From NCBI GenBank assembly GCA_946482655.1, contig CAMLSA010000019.1:1-40352 (forward strand): a stretch of DNA of 40,352 nt. The letters run 5' to 3'. A program made the position numbers and the translations under genes. Below the pieces are notes generated by a model. It worked only from the letters and a program-made list of their open reading frames with translations. It was not told the DNA's origin and made no database searches. Within the stretch, counting starts at the first letter, position 1. Every line of letters starts with the position of its first letter. The stretch comes from an uncultured Sphingomonas sp. (GTDB taxonomy: Bacteria > Pseudomonadota > Alphaproteobacteria > Sphingomonadales > Sphingomonadaceae). Shown here in pieces: positions 1 through 8,225 of the stretch.

Positions 1-799
1 TTCCGAACACGCCCGCGAACAACGCGCGCAGCAGCGGCATCGGACGTTGTTCGACCACCATCATCTGCAGCGGCCCCGCCGCCGTCGACCCGCCGGTGCT
101 GCTGCCCAGCAACAGCTTGTGCAGGGTCGTCACGATCAGCAGGGAGAAACGGCCGTGGAACTGCCCCTGCCGCATCATGGAGACCTTGAGCGGCTTCGCG
201 GCGGGGGGCAGGAAAGCGGTCCGGATGCCGAGGATCAGGGTCAGCAGCACCGCGAACGCGGTGAGGACGTGACTGATCCCGTTGGGCAGGCCGAGCGGAT
301 AGATCTTGTTGCGGCAATAAAGAATCGTGTCGGCGAGCCCCGCGCCGCCCAGGAACATACCCAGCACGGGACGCGAACCATCGGCGCCATCGGACAACGC
401 GATGAGTTCGCGCACCACGACATGCTCTTCCACCCCGGTGCGGGCGATCTCGATCACGCGGCCCAGCGCGACGATCGGATCGCCGACCGAGCCGAGATCG
501 AGCGCGATCAGGTTGGTCTTACCGTTGGGCAGCACCGCAACCGGCGGCGGAGATCCATCGAAATGGCCGCCGAGATAGAGTTCGGTCAGCGCGGCCTGGA
601 CGGTGCCGTCGCCGCCATTGATCACCAGCACCTTCGGATCGACCCGGGCGATGGTGCGCAGCGCCTCGCCGATTTGCTCGATCGATTCGACCTCATAATG
701 AAAGACGTCGCTGTGGGACGCGCAAAAGCTCCGCATCCGCGGCAGCATCGATAGATTGCCGGTCGAGCGTGGATTGGAGAGGAGCGCGACGCTGGCCAT
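1..799 (-). CDS. Diacylglycerol/sphingosine kinase-family lipid kinase (3' part outside window)
   Basis: The ATG is at 799 on the minus strand and the frame runs open off the left edge, so about 266 residues are visible and the C-terminus is missing. The N-terminal half carries the lipid kinase catalytic signature: VLVINGGDGTVQAAL at about residues 58-72, with the GGDGT nucleotide-binding loop, followed by VAVLPNGKTNLIA, the second conserved block of the DAGK catalytic domain. The family phosphorylates the hydroxyl of a membrane lipid such as diacylglycerol, sphingosine or ceramide using ATP; the substrate here cannot be read from sequence. It starts 3 bases after the stop of the DUF2141 gene, so the two are probably co-transcribed. 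A hydrophobic stretch near residues 180-195 could be a membrane contact. The family call is firm, the substrate is open. Confidence 0.85.
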   Translation of the reverse strand, partial: MASVALLSNPRSTGNLSMLPRMRSFCASHSDVFHYEVESIEQIGEALRTIARVDPKVLVINGGDGTVQAALTELYLGGHFDGSPPPVAVLPNGKTNLIALDLGSVGDPIVALGRVIEIARTGVEEHVVVRELIALSDGADGSRPVLGMFLGGAGLADTILYCRNKIYPLGLPNGISHVLTAFAVLLTLILGIRTAFLPPAAKPLKVSMMRQGQFHGRFSLLIVTTLHKLLLGSSTGGSTAAGPLQMMVVEQRPMPLLRALFAGVFG

Positions 800-802
800 C
801 GG

Positions 803-1321
803 TCAGCGCGCTGCCATGGCGATCGGACCGAACGATCCACCTTGGACATAGTTCATCCGCACCGGTACCCGCGTGACACCCTGGACCGCCACCTGGACCT
901 TTCCCGGATCGGGCTTGCGCTTGAACATCACGTCGAACAGCGACAGCCGCGGATTGCCGGACATGCCGCCGCCATCGCTCATCCCGGTCTTGCCCGAGGA
1001 ATCGAGATCATGGCGAACCGACACGGCGTAATGGCCATTGCCCGGCACCGGCACGCAGACGTCGATCGAGCCCGTGGCGGGCACCGGAATGTCGATGCGC
1101 CGCAAATAGGTGCCCTTCTCGAAATAGCGGCTGGGATTGCCGCCATAGGATTGCACACGAATCGTGCCGGTGCGCTTCTTCAGGCCCTCGACATGGACCA
1201 GCATCGCCGGGCCATTGCCCTCGCAGGCTGTGGCATCCGGGCCGAGCACGGCCGCGCCCGCTCCGGCGGGAACCGCCGCTGCGAGCATCAAGCCAGCCAT
1301 CCCCGCCACAAGTTTCGACAT
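803..1321 (-). CDS. DUF2141 domain secreted protein
   Basis: A 172-residue exported protein. I place the start at the ATG at 1321, giving a clean signal peptide (MSKLVAGMAGLMLAAAVPAG, then AGAA) with AGGAG 10 bases upstream; the frame is open to 1363 but that would put charged residues before the signal. The mature part has the DUF2141 pattern: a motif near GTIRVQSYGG, a VPVPGNGHYAVSVRHDLD stretch with the conserved HD pair, and a glycine-rich GKTGMSDGGGMSGNP loop. The function of DUF2141 is not established. The gene is directly followed, 3 bases on, by the lipid kinase, which suggests a shared envelope role. This pairing is an observation, not proof of function. Confidence 0.8.
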   Translation of the reverse strand: MSKLVAGMAGLMLAAAVPAGAGAAVLGPDATACEGNGPAMLVHVEGLKKRTGTIRVQSYGGNPSRYFEKGTYLRRIDIPVPATGSIDVCVPVPGNGHYAVSVRHDLDSSGKTGMSDGGGMSGNPRLSLFDVMFKRKPDPGKVQVAVQGVTRVPVRMNYVQGGSFGPIAMAAR

Positions 1322-1438
1322 GACCTCACCACTCCTGGAAGCTATAGCCGTGCGGCGACGCATGGCCGGTACACTGCCCCATGAGTCGGAAATTGGGCTG
1401 CGATTGCGGCCAGAACATGGTCACGGGGCGTCGAAAAG

Positions 1439-2641
1439 TTGAGATTTGACACGCTAGCCGACCGCTATCTCGCCCGTCTGATCGCAACCCCGCTGTTCGC
1501 GACGCTGATGATTGCGGCCATGCTGCTGACCCTCGACAAGATGTTGCGGCTGTTCGACTTCGTCGTTTCGGAAGGCGGCCCGGTCAGCGTGGTCTGGCGG
1601 ATGCTCGCCAATCTGATCCCCGAATATATGTCGCTCGGTATCCCGATCGGGCTGATGCTCGGCTGCCTGCTCGCCTTTCGCAAGCTGGCGTTGTCGTCCG
1701 AGCTAGACGTGTTTCGCGCCGTGGGCCTCAGCTATGGGCGGCTGCTCCGGGTGCCCTATTATTATGCGATCGCCTTCGCGCTGCTCAATCTCGCCATCGT
1801 CGGCTTCATCCAGCCCTATTCCCGTTATGCCTATGAGGGGCTGCGGTTCGAATTGCGCTCCGGCGCGCTGGGCGCTTCGATCAAGGTGGGCGAGTTCACC
1901 AAGCTCGGCAAACGGATGACGATCCGCGTCGAGTCCAGCCGGGACGGCGGCCGCGAGCTTTCGGGCATCTTCGTCATGAGCGAGTCGAACGACGGCAAGA
2001 GCGTGGCCGTGACCGCCGAGCATGGCCAGTTCATGGCCACCGACGATCCGGACACGATCATCCTTCGGCTCCGCAAAGGCGTGCTCGTCCATGATGCGCC
2101 CCGCTTCAAGGAGCCGCGGGTCCTCCAGTTCGTCGGCCATGATCTGCCGATCGACCTCCCCAAGATGGAGGCGTTCCGCCAGCGCGGCGGTGCCGATCGG
2201 GAAATGACGATGCCCGAGCTGGCGGTGATCGCGCACAAGGAGGGCACGCCGGACAGGGTCCGTTCCCAGTTCCGGGCCGAATTCCACTTCCGGCTGGTCG
2301 AGGTCGCGACGATGCTGCTGCTGCCCATGCTGGCCCTGGCGCTGGCGGTGCCACCCAAACGATCCTCGTCGGCGCTCGGCGTCTTCCTGTCGATCGTGAT
2401 GATCGTCACCCAGCACAAGATCAACGAATATGCCGCCTCGGTGGCCGCGCTCGGCCGGATAGAGCCGATCCTGGCGCTGTGGATCCCCTTTCTTGCTTTC
2501 GCAGCTCTGGTCTGGTGGATGTATCGCACGATCGCGCATGTGCCGGGCGGGCAGCCGATCGGCGCGCTTGAGCGTGCCGCGGCCAAGGCCGCCAAGGCGG
2601 TGGTTCGCTGGATCAGGTTCGGCCGGAGGCGATTCATATGA
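1439..2641 (+). CDS. lptF: LptF, permease subunit of the Lpt export ABC transporter
   Basis: A 400-residue inner-membrane protein of the LptF/LptG (YjgP/YjgQ) family. The N-terminal membrane segments (LATLMIAAMLLTLDKMLRLF region, then IPEYMSLGIPIGLMLGCLLAF), a periplasmic beta-jellyroll domain at about residues 115-250, and three C-terminal membrane helices (from about residue 285) match the family order and length. With LptG and the ATPase LptB it extracts glycolipid from the inner membrane and passes it to the LptC-LptA bridge. No in-frame ATG precedes the first helix, so the start is read as TTG at 1439; a start slightly upstream cannot be excluded. The stop overlaps the lptG start (ATGA). 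In sphingomonads that lack LPS the cargo may be glycosphingolipid (inference). Confidence 0.9.
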   Translation: MRFDTLADRYLARLIATPLFATLMIAAMLLTLDKMLRLFDFVVSEGGPVSVVWRMLANLIPEYMSLGIPIGLMLGCLLAFRKLALSSELDVFRAVGLSYGRLLRVPYYYAIAFALLNLAIVGFIQPYSRYAYEGLRFELRSGALGASIKVGEFTKLGKRMTIRVESSRDGGRELSGIFVMSESNDGKSVAVTAEHGQFMATDDPDTIILRLRKGVLVHDAPRFKEPRVLQFVGHDLPIDLPKMEAFRQRGGADREMTMPELAVIAHKEGTPDRVRSQFRAEFHFRLVEVATMLLLPMLALALAVPPKRSSSALGVFLSIVMIVTQHKINEYAASVAALGRIEPILALWIPFLAFAALVWWMYRTIAHVPGGQPIGALERAAAKAAKAVVRWIRFGRRRFI

Positions 2642-3738
2642 CCGCCAACGTCGCTTTCTTCGCCTCGCGGACGATCACCTTCTATATGGCGCGGATGTTC
2701 CTGGTCCGCTTCGCGGCGGTGCTGACGGCCCTGGTGCTCGTGCTGATGGCGCTCGATCTGCTCGGCGAGTCGGGCGACATCCTCGCCTATCCCGGCAACG
2801 GTGATCGTCAGCTGTGGATCTACGCGACGCTGCGGACGCCTCAGATCATCGCGCGCTTCCTGCCCTTCGCGGCTCTGCTCGCGACGCTGATCACCCTTGT
2901 CACGCTCAATCAGAACAGCGAGATCATTTCGATGAAGGCGGCCGGGATATCGGCGCACCAGATATTGGCGCCGCTCGTCGTCGCCAGCCTGGGCGTGGCG
3001 ATCGTCTCCTTCATATTCAACGAGCGTGTGGTCGCGCGCTCGACGGCGACCCTGACAGCGTGGCAGGACGCCAGTTACGGCCCGATCCCCAGGGATAGCG
3101 GCATCGTCGCCAATGTCTGGGTCCGTGACGGAGACGACCTGATCCACGCCAATTCGGCACGCGGGCGCGGGACGAGGACACGGCTCGACACGGTCACTCT
3201 CTACGACCGGGACGGTGGCCGGCTGATCGCGATCATCAAAGGCGCGAGCGCAGCCCAGGCGGACGGTGGCTGGCGTCTCGCCGACGCGAGCCGGTTCGAC
3301 GTGACCAGCGGCGTCACCACACGGTTGCCGCTCTATGACTTCGGGCGCGGCGTGACTCCTGACCGCTTTACACTGGCGAGCGTCGATCCCGCCGCGCGAT
3401 CGATCTTCCAGCTCCGCAACGCCATCTCCGATCTCGATGCGGCCGGCCGGCCGACGGGACCGCTCGAGGCGGGACTATGGCACAAGCTGTCGGGGCCGCT
3501 GTCGGCGGTGTTGATGCCGTTGCTCGCGGGGGTGGCGGCGTTCGGGCTTGCCCGCTCTGGTCATTTGTTCATCCGCGCGGTGATCGGCATGGCGCTAGGC
3601 TTCGCTTATTTCGTCGCGGACAACTTCGCGCTGGCGATGGGGAATCTCGGCGCCTATCCGCCGCTGCTGGCCGCTTGGTCGCCCTTCCTGCTATTCCTCC
3701 TGATCGGCGAGGCCGTGCTGATCAGGACCGAGGAATAG
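2638..3738 (+). CDS. lptG: LptG, permease subunit of the Lpt export ABC transporter
   Basis: A 366-residue partner of LptF, starting inside the lptF stop codon (ATGA), so translation is coupled. It opens with FFASRTITFYMARMFLVRF and a first membrane helix, followed by the family segment FLPFAALLATLITLVTLNQNSEIISMKAAGIS (about residues 77-108), which has the cytoplasmic coupling-helix motif NSEIISMKAAG that contacts the LptB ATPase. A periplasmic domain lies at about residues 125-270 and three helices close the protein. Length and topology fit LptG. A hairpin with a T-rich tail follows at 3752, so lptFG looks like a two-gene unit. Confidence 0.92.
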   Translation: MTANVAFFASRTITFYMARMFLVRFAAVLTALVLVLMALDLLGESGDILAYPGNGDRQLWIYATLRTPQIIARFLPFAALLATLITLVTLNQNSEIISMKAAGISAHQILAPLVVASLGVAIVSFIFNERVVARSTATLTAWQDASYGPIPRDSGIVANVWVRDGDDLIHANSARGRGTRTRLDTVTLYDRDGGRLIAIIKGASAAQADGGWRLADASRFDVTSGVTTRLPLYDFGRGVTPDRFTLASVDPAARSIFQLRNAISDLDAAGRPTGPLEAGLWHKLSGPLSAVLMPLLAGVAAFGLARSGHLFIRAVIGMALGFAYFVADNFALAMGNLGAYPPLLAAWSPFLLFLLIGEAVLIRTEE

Positions 3739-3751
3739 CCGCGGCCACGAC

Positions 3752-3779
3752 GGCGGGATTCCCGCCCTTTTCCTTCTTC
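3752..3779 (+). terminator. Intrinsic terminator after lptFG
   Basis: A GGCGGG / CCCGCC stem (3752-3757 with 3761-3766) with a three-base loop is followed by CTTTTCCTTCTTC. It begins 13 bases after the lptG stop and is oriented for the plus strand. The stem is short but GC-only, so termination is plausible. Confidence 0.6.
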
Positions 3780-3807
3780 GCCCCCTCCCCGTCGCAAAAG
3801 CGCCGCA

Positions 3808-3836
3808 TTGCCAAGTCAGAGCCGAATACCATATTC
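3808..3836 (+). promoter_or_regulatory. Possible housekeeping promoter for the hydroxylase gene
   Basis: TTGCCA (3808) and ATATTC (3831) are separated by 17 bases, an imperfect match to the sigma-70 pattern, 40 bases ahead of the GTG start at 3876. The gap lies after the lptG terminator, so some promoter is expected here. The match is weak and may be chance. Confidence 0.25.
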
Positions 3837-3875
3837 CATGCCTATCGGGGCAGTTGATCGATTTCGAGGTTCTGA

Positions 3876-4640
3876 GTGAAGCTGACTGCCATCAAGCCCG
3901 CCTTCTGGGCCAAGGATCACCATCTTGATCGAATGACCCTGCGCGAGCTGGTCATCGCCTATTTTCAATATCCTGCGATCATCGGCTATCTCACCTGCGC
4001 CGCCGTGGCGATCGCGCTCTATTTTCGCTATCCAGCGCCGCTGGTGCCGACGCTCGCCGCGATCGCGGTAGCCACGATGGTCTATCCGCTGGTCTGGTAT
4101 TGCCTGCACCGCTGGGTGCTGCACAGCCGCTGGATGTTCAAGGTGCCGATGCTCGCGGCAACCTGGAAGCGTATCCATTATGATCATCACCAGGATCCCA
4201 ACCGCCTTGATATCCTGTTCGGCGCGCTCCACACCACGCTGCCCACGATCGCTTTGGCGACCGCGCCGCTGGGCTATTGGATCGGCGGCACCGGCGGCGC
4301 GCTCGCGGCGTTCGCGACCGGGCTGATCACGACCTGCTTCTACGAGTTCTGCCACTGCATCCAGCATCTCGCCTACAAGCCGAAAAACAAGAAGCTGGCC
4401 GAGATGAAGGCGCGCCACATGGCGCATCATTTTCATGACGAGCGCGGCAATTTCGGGATCACCAGCTACTTCTGGGACAAGCTTTTCGGTACCTATTACG
4501 AGCGCATCGAAAAGGACAAGAAGAGCGAGACCGTGTTCAACCTCGGCTACACGCCCGAGGTCGCCGAGCGCTATCCGCATGTCGCCCGCCTCTCGGGAGG
4601 GGTCGCCACCGGCCATCCCAGCCAGCGCATCCCGCACTAG
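3876..4640 (+). CDS. Membrane fatty-acid hydroxylase / sterol desaturase superfamily protein
   Basis: A 254-residue membrane di-iron enzyme candidate. Histidine clusters sit in the family order: HRWVLH (about residues 81-86), HYDHHQ (about 102-107), HCIQH (about 166-170) and HMAHHFH (about 187-193), between hydrophobic helices. Such clusters bind two irons and the family hydroxylates or desaturates membrane lipid chains using O2. The overall plan is close to the fatty-acid 2-hydroxylase type. Sphingomonads carry 2-hydroxy-myristate amide-linked in sphingolipids, so N-acyl 2-hydroxylation is a reasonable but unproven role. The start is GTG at 3876 with GAGG about 8 bases upstream. The GNAT-like acyltransferase follows after 11 bases, probably in the same operon. 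Confidence 0.85.
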   Translation: MKLTAIKPAFWAKDHHLDRMTLRELVIAYFQYPAIIGYLTCAAVAIALYFRYPAPLVPTLAAIAVATMVYPLVWYCLHRWVLHSRWMFKVPMLAATWKRIHYDHHQDPNRLDILFGALHTTLPTIALATAPLGYWIGGTGGALAAFATGLITTCFYEFCHCIQHLAYKPKNKKLAEMKARHMAHHFHDERGNFGITSYFWDKLFGTYYERIEKDKKSETVFNLGYTPEVAERYPHVARLSGGVATGHPSQRIPH

Positions 4641-4651
4641 GGTAGGCGCGG

Positions 4652-5803
4652 ATGACAGTCACCATCCGTCCCGTTACCGGCAAGGCGGATCGGAAGCGCT
4701 TCGTCGATCTAGCCTTTGAGCTGAACGCGGCCGACCCGAACTGGATTCCGCCGCTACGGGCCGAAGCTCTCGAGCTGATCACGCCGGGGAAGAACCCCTT
4801 TTACGAACATGCCGAGCAGCAGCTGTTCCTGGCCCAGCGCGGCGGCGCACTGGTCGGCCGGATTTCCGCGCATATCGACCGGCTCTGGCTGGCAATGCCG
4901 GCCGAGCAGGGCGGCGGTCCAGGCATCGGCAACTGGGGCCTGTTCGAGGCCGCCGATCAGGAAGCCGCCGCCGCGCTGATCCAGGCCGCCGAGGGCTGGC
5001 TCCGAACCAAGGGCATGACCAGTGTCATGGCGCCGATCAGCTGCTCGATCTGGGAGGAGCCGGGGCTGCTCGTCCAAGGTCATGACCATCCGCCGACGGT
5101 GCTGATGGGACATGACAATCCAGCCTATCGGGCGTGGATAGAGTCGCTGGACTATGCCGGCATCCGGGATCTGTATTGCTACGATGTCGGCATAACCGAA
5201 CCCTTTCCCCCGCTGGTGGAGCGGATCGTCGCCTCGGGTGAGCGCAACCCGCGGATCCACATTCGCAAGGTGGACAAGAGCCGTTTTAATGAGGAGGCCA
5301 ACCTCATCCTGTCGATCCTCAACGATGCCTGGTCGGACAATTGGGGATTCGTGCCGATCACGCCGAGCGAGATCGCCTATACGGGGCGCAAGCTGAGGCC
5401 CATCGTGTTCGAGGAGCTGGTCCGCGTCGCCGAGGTCGATGGCGAGCCGGTTGCCTTCATGCTGACCCTGCCCGATCTCAACGAGCTGATCGCCGACCTC
5501 GACGGGCGGTTGTTTCCGTTCGGCTTTGCCAAGCTGCTCTGGCGGCTGCGCAAGCCGCGGGTCCGGACGATGCGCGTGCCGCTGATGGGTGTGGTCAAAA
5601 AGCTTCAGGCCACCCGCCTCGCCAGCCAGCTCGCCTTCATGATGATCGAATATATTCGCCGCGACGCGGTCACCGATTTTGGCGCGACGAGGGGCGAGAT
5701 CGGTTGGATTCTCGAGGATAATCAGGGAATGCGCTCGATCGCCGAGACGATCGGCAGCAAGGTCAACAAGATCTACCGGATCTATTCGAAGGCGCTCACC
5801 TGA
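4652..5803 (+). CDS. GNAT-fold N-acyltransferase-like protein
   Basis: A 383-residue soluble protein starting MTVTIRPVTGKADRKRF. The N-terminal half reads as a GNAT-like fold (QLFLAQRGGALVGRISAHID at about residues 57-76, the strand region preceding acyl-CoA binding), followed by a segment with MAPISCSIWEEPGLLVQG and a second GNAT-like half (VAFMLTLPDLNELIADLDG, about residues 268-286). Proteins of this type are often labelled N-acetyltransferase or, misleadingly, dATP pyrophosphohydrolase; I see no Nudix box. It is 11 bases downstream of the fatty-acid hydroxylase-like gene, which suggests acylation of a lipid amine, possibly in sphingolipid synthesis. That role is inference from context only. 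Confidence 0.7.
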   Translation: MTVTIRPVTGKADRKRFVDLAFELNAADPNWIPPLRAEALELITPGKNPFYEHAEQQLFLAQRGGALVGRISAHIDRLWLAMPAEQGGGPGIGNWGLFEAADQEAAAALIQAAEGWLRTKGMTSVMAPISCSIWEEPGLLVQGHDHPPTVLMGHDNPAYRAWIESLDYAGIRDLYCYDVGITEPFPPLVERIVASGERNPRIHIRKVDKSRFNEEANLILSILNDAWSDNWGFVPITPSEIAYTGRKLRPIVFEELVRVAEVDGEPVAFMLTLPDLNELIADLDGRLFPFGFAKLLWRLRKPRVRTMRVPLMGVVKKLQATRLASQLAFMMIEYIRRDAVTDFGATRGEIGWILEDNQGMRSIAETIGSKVNKIYRIYSKALT

Positions 5804-5888
5804 GGCATCGGGGGGCGGATCGGCCCGGGCTGATATAGGTTCGTGCTGTTCGGTATCCCGCGTTGGCGGCCGCAGTAGGAGAAAGAAT

Positions 5889-6185
5889 GTGACGATCGAC
5901 GATATCAACGACCGGCTTGCGGCGGCCGCGTTCCGGCGGCTGATCCGTCACCTCCAGGATCGCGACGACGCGCAGAATGTCGACCTGATGGGTCTCGCTG
6001 GCTTCTGCCGCAATTGCCTGTCCGACTGGCTGACCGAGGCGGCCGAAGGCGGGCTCGACAAGGAGGCCGTGCGCGAAGCGGTCTACGGCATTCCCTATTC
6101 GCAGTGGAAGGCGCAGCAGCCGCCAGCGACGCCCGAGCAGCTCGCAAAGATGGATGCGAGCGTGGCAAAGAACCGAAAGGCCTAG
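5889..6185 (+). CDS. DUF1244 family protein
   Basis: A 98-residue protein that begins with GTG at 5889: the only nearby ATG (5887) is followed at once by TGA, and AGGAG lies about 9 bases upstream of the GTG. The sequence carries the DUF1244 hallmark GFCRNCLSDW (about residues 39-48) with its paired cysteines and the region GIPYSQWKA. The family is widespread in proteobacteria, small and of unknown function; the CxxC-like pair suggests metal or redox involvement but this is not shown. The gene is convergent with the exonuclease III gene. Confidence 0.88.
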   Translation: MTIDDINDRLAAAAFRRLIRHLQDRDDAQNVDLMGLAGFCRNCLSDWLTEAAEGGLDKEAVREAVYGIPYSQWKAQQPPATPEQLAKMDASVAKNRKA

Positions 6186-6236
6186 CCGCCAACGAAAACC
6201 GACCAACGCGCCATGCCGTGCGTAAAGGCTGCGGAT

Positions 6237-7013
6237 CTACCTCAGCGTGATCCAGGTCGGGGCATGGTCGCTGGCTTTTTCGAGGGCGCGGGTGTCCTTG
6301 TCCACGCCGGCGCCGGCGAGCCGATCGGCCGCGGCGGGGCTGAGCATCAGATGATCGATCCGGAAGCCCGCGTCGCGCTGCCAGGCGCCGGCCTGATAAT
6401 CCCAGAAGGTGTAGACCGGTCCGTGCGGTTGGATGGTGCGAACCGCGTCGGTCCAGCCGGCATTGCACAGGCGGCGGAAGGCCGATCGGCTCTCCGGCTG
6501 GGTCAGCGCATCGCTCGCCATCGCGCGTTCGGAGAACACATCGTCGGTCGACGGCGTGGGAATCACATTATAGTCGCCCGCCAGCACCACCGGCCTCTCG
6601 CTTGCCCAGAGGAAGCCGGCATGATCGATCAGCCGGTCGAACCAGGCGAGCTTGTAGTCGAACTTCGGTCCCGGCACCGGATTGCCGTTGGGCAGGTAGA
6701 TAGAGCCGACGATCACCCCGTCCACCTCCGCCTCGATATAGCGGCTGTGGGTGGGATCGGGATCGTCGGGCAGGCCCTTCCGCCGTTCGATCGGCTGCGC
6801 CCCACGGGCGAGAATCGCGACTCCGTTGAAGCCCTTCTGCCCGTGCCAGATCGCGCCATAGCCCGCTGCCTCGATGTCGGCGATCGGAAAGGTCTCGTCG
6901 GAGGTTTTGATCTCCTGCAGGCAGGCGATGTCGGGCGCCTTCTGCTCGAGCCACTCGATCAGGCGGGGGAGCCGGGCTTTGATCCCGTTGATATTGAAGG
7001 TCGCGATCTTCAT
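6237..7013 (-). CDS. xthA: Exodeoxyribonuclease III (AP endonuclease)
   Basis: A 258-residue EEP-fold nuclease of base-excision repair that cuts at abasic sites and trims 3' ends. Diagnostic motifs are in order: MKIATFNINGIKARLPRL at the start, LQEIKTSDE (metal-binding Glu, about residue 34), GFNGVAIL, SIYLPNGN (about residues 104-111), LAGDYNVIP (about 143-151, catalytic Asp and Asn) and SDHAPTWITL at the end with the catalytic His. Length is normal for the family. ErpA lies 60 bases upstream in the same direction. Confidence 0.95.
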   Translation of the reverse strand: MKIATFNINGIKARLPRLIEWLEQKAPDIACLQEIKTSDETFPIADIEAAGYGAIWHGQKGFNGVAILARGAQPIERRKGLPDDPDPTHSRYIEAEVDGVIVGSIYLPNGNPVPGPKFDYKLAWFDRLIDHAGFLWASERPVVLAGDYNVIPTPSTDDVFSERAMASDALTQPESRSAFRRLCNAGWTDAVRTIQPHGPVYTFWDYQAGAWQRDAGFRIDHLMLSPAAADRLAGAGVDKDTRALEKASDHAPTWITLR

Positions 7014-7073
7014 GGCGGTGGGGATAGCTTGGCATTTCCCCTGCGTCCATGCGCCGGATCGACCGGCTGGGTC

Positions 7074-7409
7074 CTAGACCGAAAAGCTCGATCCGCAGCC
7101 GCAGCCCGAGGCGGCGTTCGGGTTGGTCACCTGGAAGGAGGCCCCGCCGAGCGATTCCACATAGTCGACCGCGCCGCCTCGGACGAGGTCGAGGCTCATC
7201 GGATCCACCACCAGCGAAACCCCGTCCCGGGTCGTCACCAGATCGTCCTCGGCCGGCGCCTCGGCCAACTCGAATTTATACTGGAAACCCGCGCAGCCGC
7301 CGCCATCGATGGCGAGCCGCAATATGGCGGGCTTTCCCGTCTTGCTCGCAATCGCGGCGACGCGCGCCGCAGCGGACGGGGTCAGTTCGATTTCGGCTAC
7401 GGTGCTCAT
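7074..7409 (-). CDS. erpA: Iron-sulfur cluster insertion protein (ErpA/IscA type)
   Basis: A 111-residue A-type carrier of the HesB/IscA family that hands Fe-S clusters to target enzymes. The three cluster-binding cysteines are visible: one in GGGCAGFQYKF (about residue 39) and two in the C-terminal ASGCGCGSSF. The start MSTVAEIELTPSAAARV is typical. ErpA versus IscA cannot be settled from the motif alone, but the stand-alone location, away from any isc genes, favours ErpA. The xthA gene is downstream in the same direction. Confidence 0.85.
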   Translation of the reverse strand: MSTVAEIELTPSAAARVAAIASKTGKPAILRLAIDGGGCAGFQYKFELAEAPAEDDLVTTRDGVSLVVDPMSLDLVRGGAVDYVESLGGASFQVTNPNAASGCGCGSSFSV

Positions 7410-7483
7410 GACACCTAGATAGGCGCGGAACGGGCTGCCGACAATCGCTGGCGGCCCACCCGCTCCTATAATCCGAACAAAGC

Positions 7484-8164
7484 TTAGTTTTCGGGGCCGC
7501 CGAGCGCCACGTCAGCGTTCTGGGCGTTGGCCGCCATCAGATAATTGGCTGACTGCAGGAATGGCATCGGATTGACCGCGTGGCCGTCGATGCGGACTTC
7601 ATAATGGAGATGGTTGCCGGTCGAACGGCCGGTCGAGCCGACATGGCCGATCAGTTCGCCGCGCTTGACGCGCTGGCCCGGACGGGCGGCGATCCGCGAC
7701 ATATGGCCGTAGCGGGTCGCGATGCCCTTGCCATGGTTGATCTCGACCATGTTGCCGTAGCCGCCGAACCACTCGGCGCGATCGATGATCCCGTCGGCGG
7801 TCGCATAGATCGGCGTGCCGGAGGGCGAGGAGAGATCGACGCCGGCGTGCATCGCGGCCGAACCGCGGAATGGATCGGAACGGACACCAAAGGCGCTGGT
7901 GAAGGTGAAATTCGCGATCGGCAAGATCGACGGGATCGAAATGACGCCGCTGTCGATGGAGTCGAGCTTCTTCCACGACTGGAACAGCGCCTGGAACTGC
8001 GCGGCGGCCTGTGCGTTTGGGGAAGGGTGCTCGTCCTGCGCCATGGCGGGAGCGAGGGAGAACGTCAGCAGCAGAGCTGCGGCGGCCAATCTCGTGTGGG
8101 TCGATGAAAGCGATTTGGCGACAAGGCGCAGGCCAGCAACAACAACTTTGCCTGGAAAGTGCAT
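7484..8164 (-). CDS. M23 family peptidoglycan endopeptidase
   Basis: A 226-residue secreted protein. An N-terminal hydrophobic stretch (about residues 27-42, LAAAALLLTFSLAPAMAQ) ending at AMA-Q is a likely signal peptide, with a longer than usual n-region. The LytM domain occupies about residues 85-205, with zinc ligands in HAGVDLSS (H and D) and HLHYEVR, and a GYGNMVEINHGKGIATRYGHMS core. Both the HxxxD and HxH motifs are present, so catalytic activity rather than an activator role is expected, probably cutting cell-wall cross-links. GGGGGAATT precedes the ATG at 8164. Confidence 0.9.
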   Translation of the reverse strand: MHFPGKVVVAGLRLVAKSLSSTHTRLAAAALLLTFSLAPAMAQDEHPSPNAQAAAQFQALFQSWKKLDSIDSGVISIPSILPIANFTFTSAFGVRSDPFRGSAAMHAGVDLSSPSGTPIYATADGIIDRAEWFGGYGNMVEINHGKGIATRYGHMSRIAARPGQRVKRGELIGHVGSTGRSTGNHLHYEVRIDGHAVNPMPFLQSANYLMAANAQNADVALGGPEN

Positions 8165-8225
8165 AATTCCCCCGCGACCGGAACTCTCCCAGCCGAAACA
8201 CCCGGCCGGGCCCTGTTAGCCGCTG

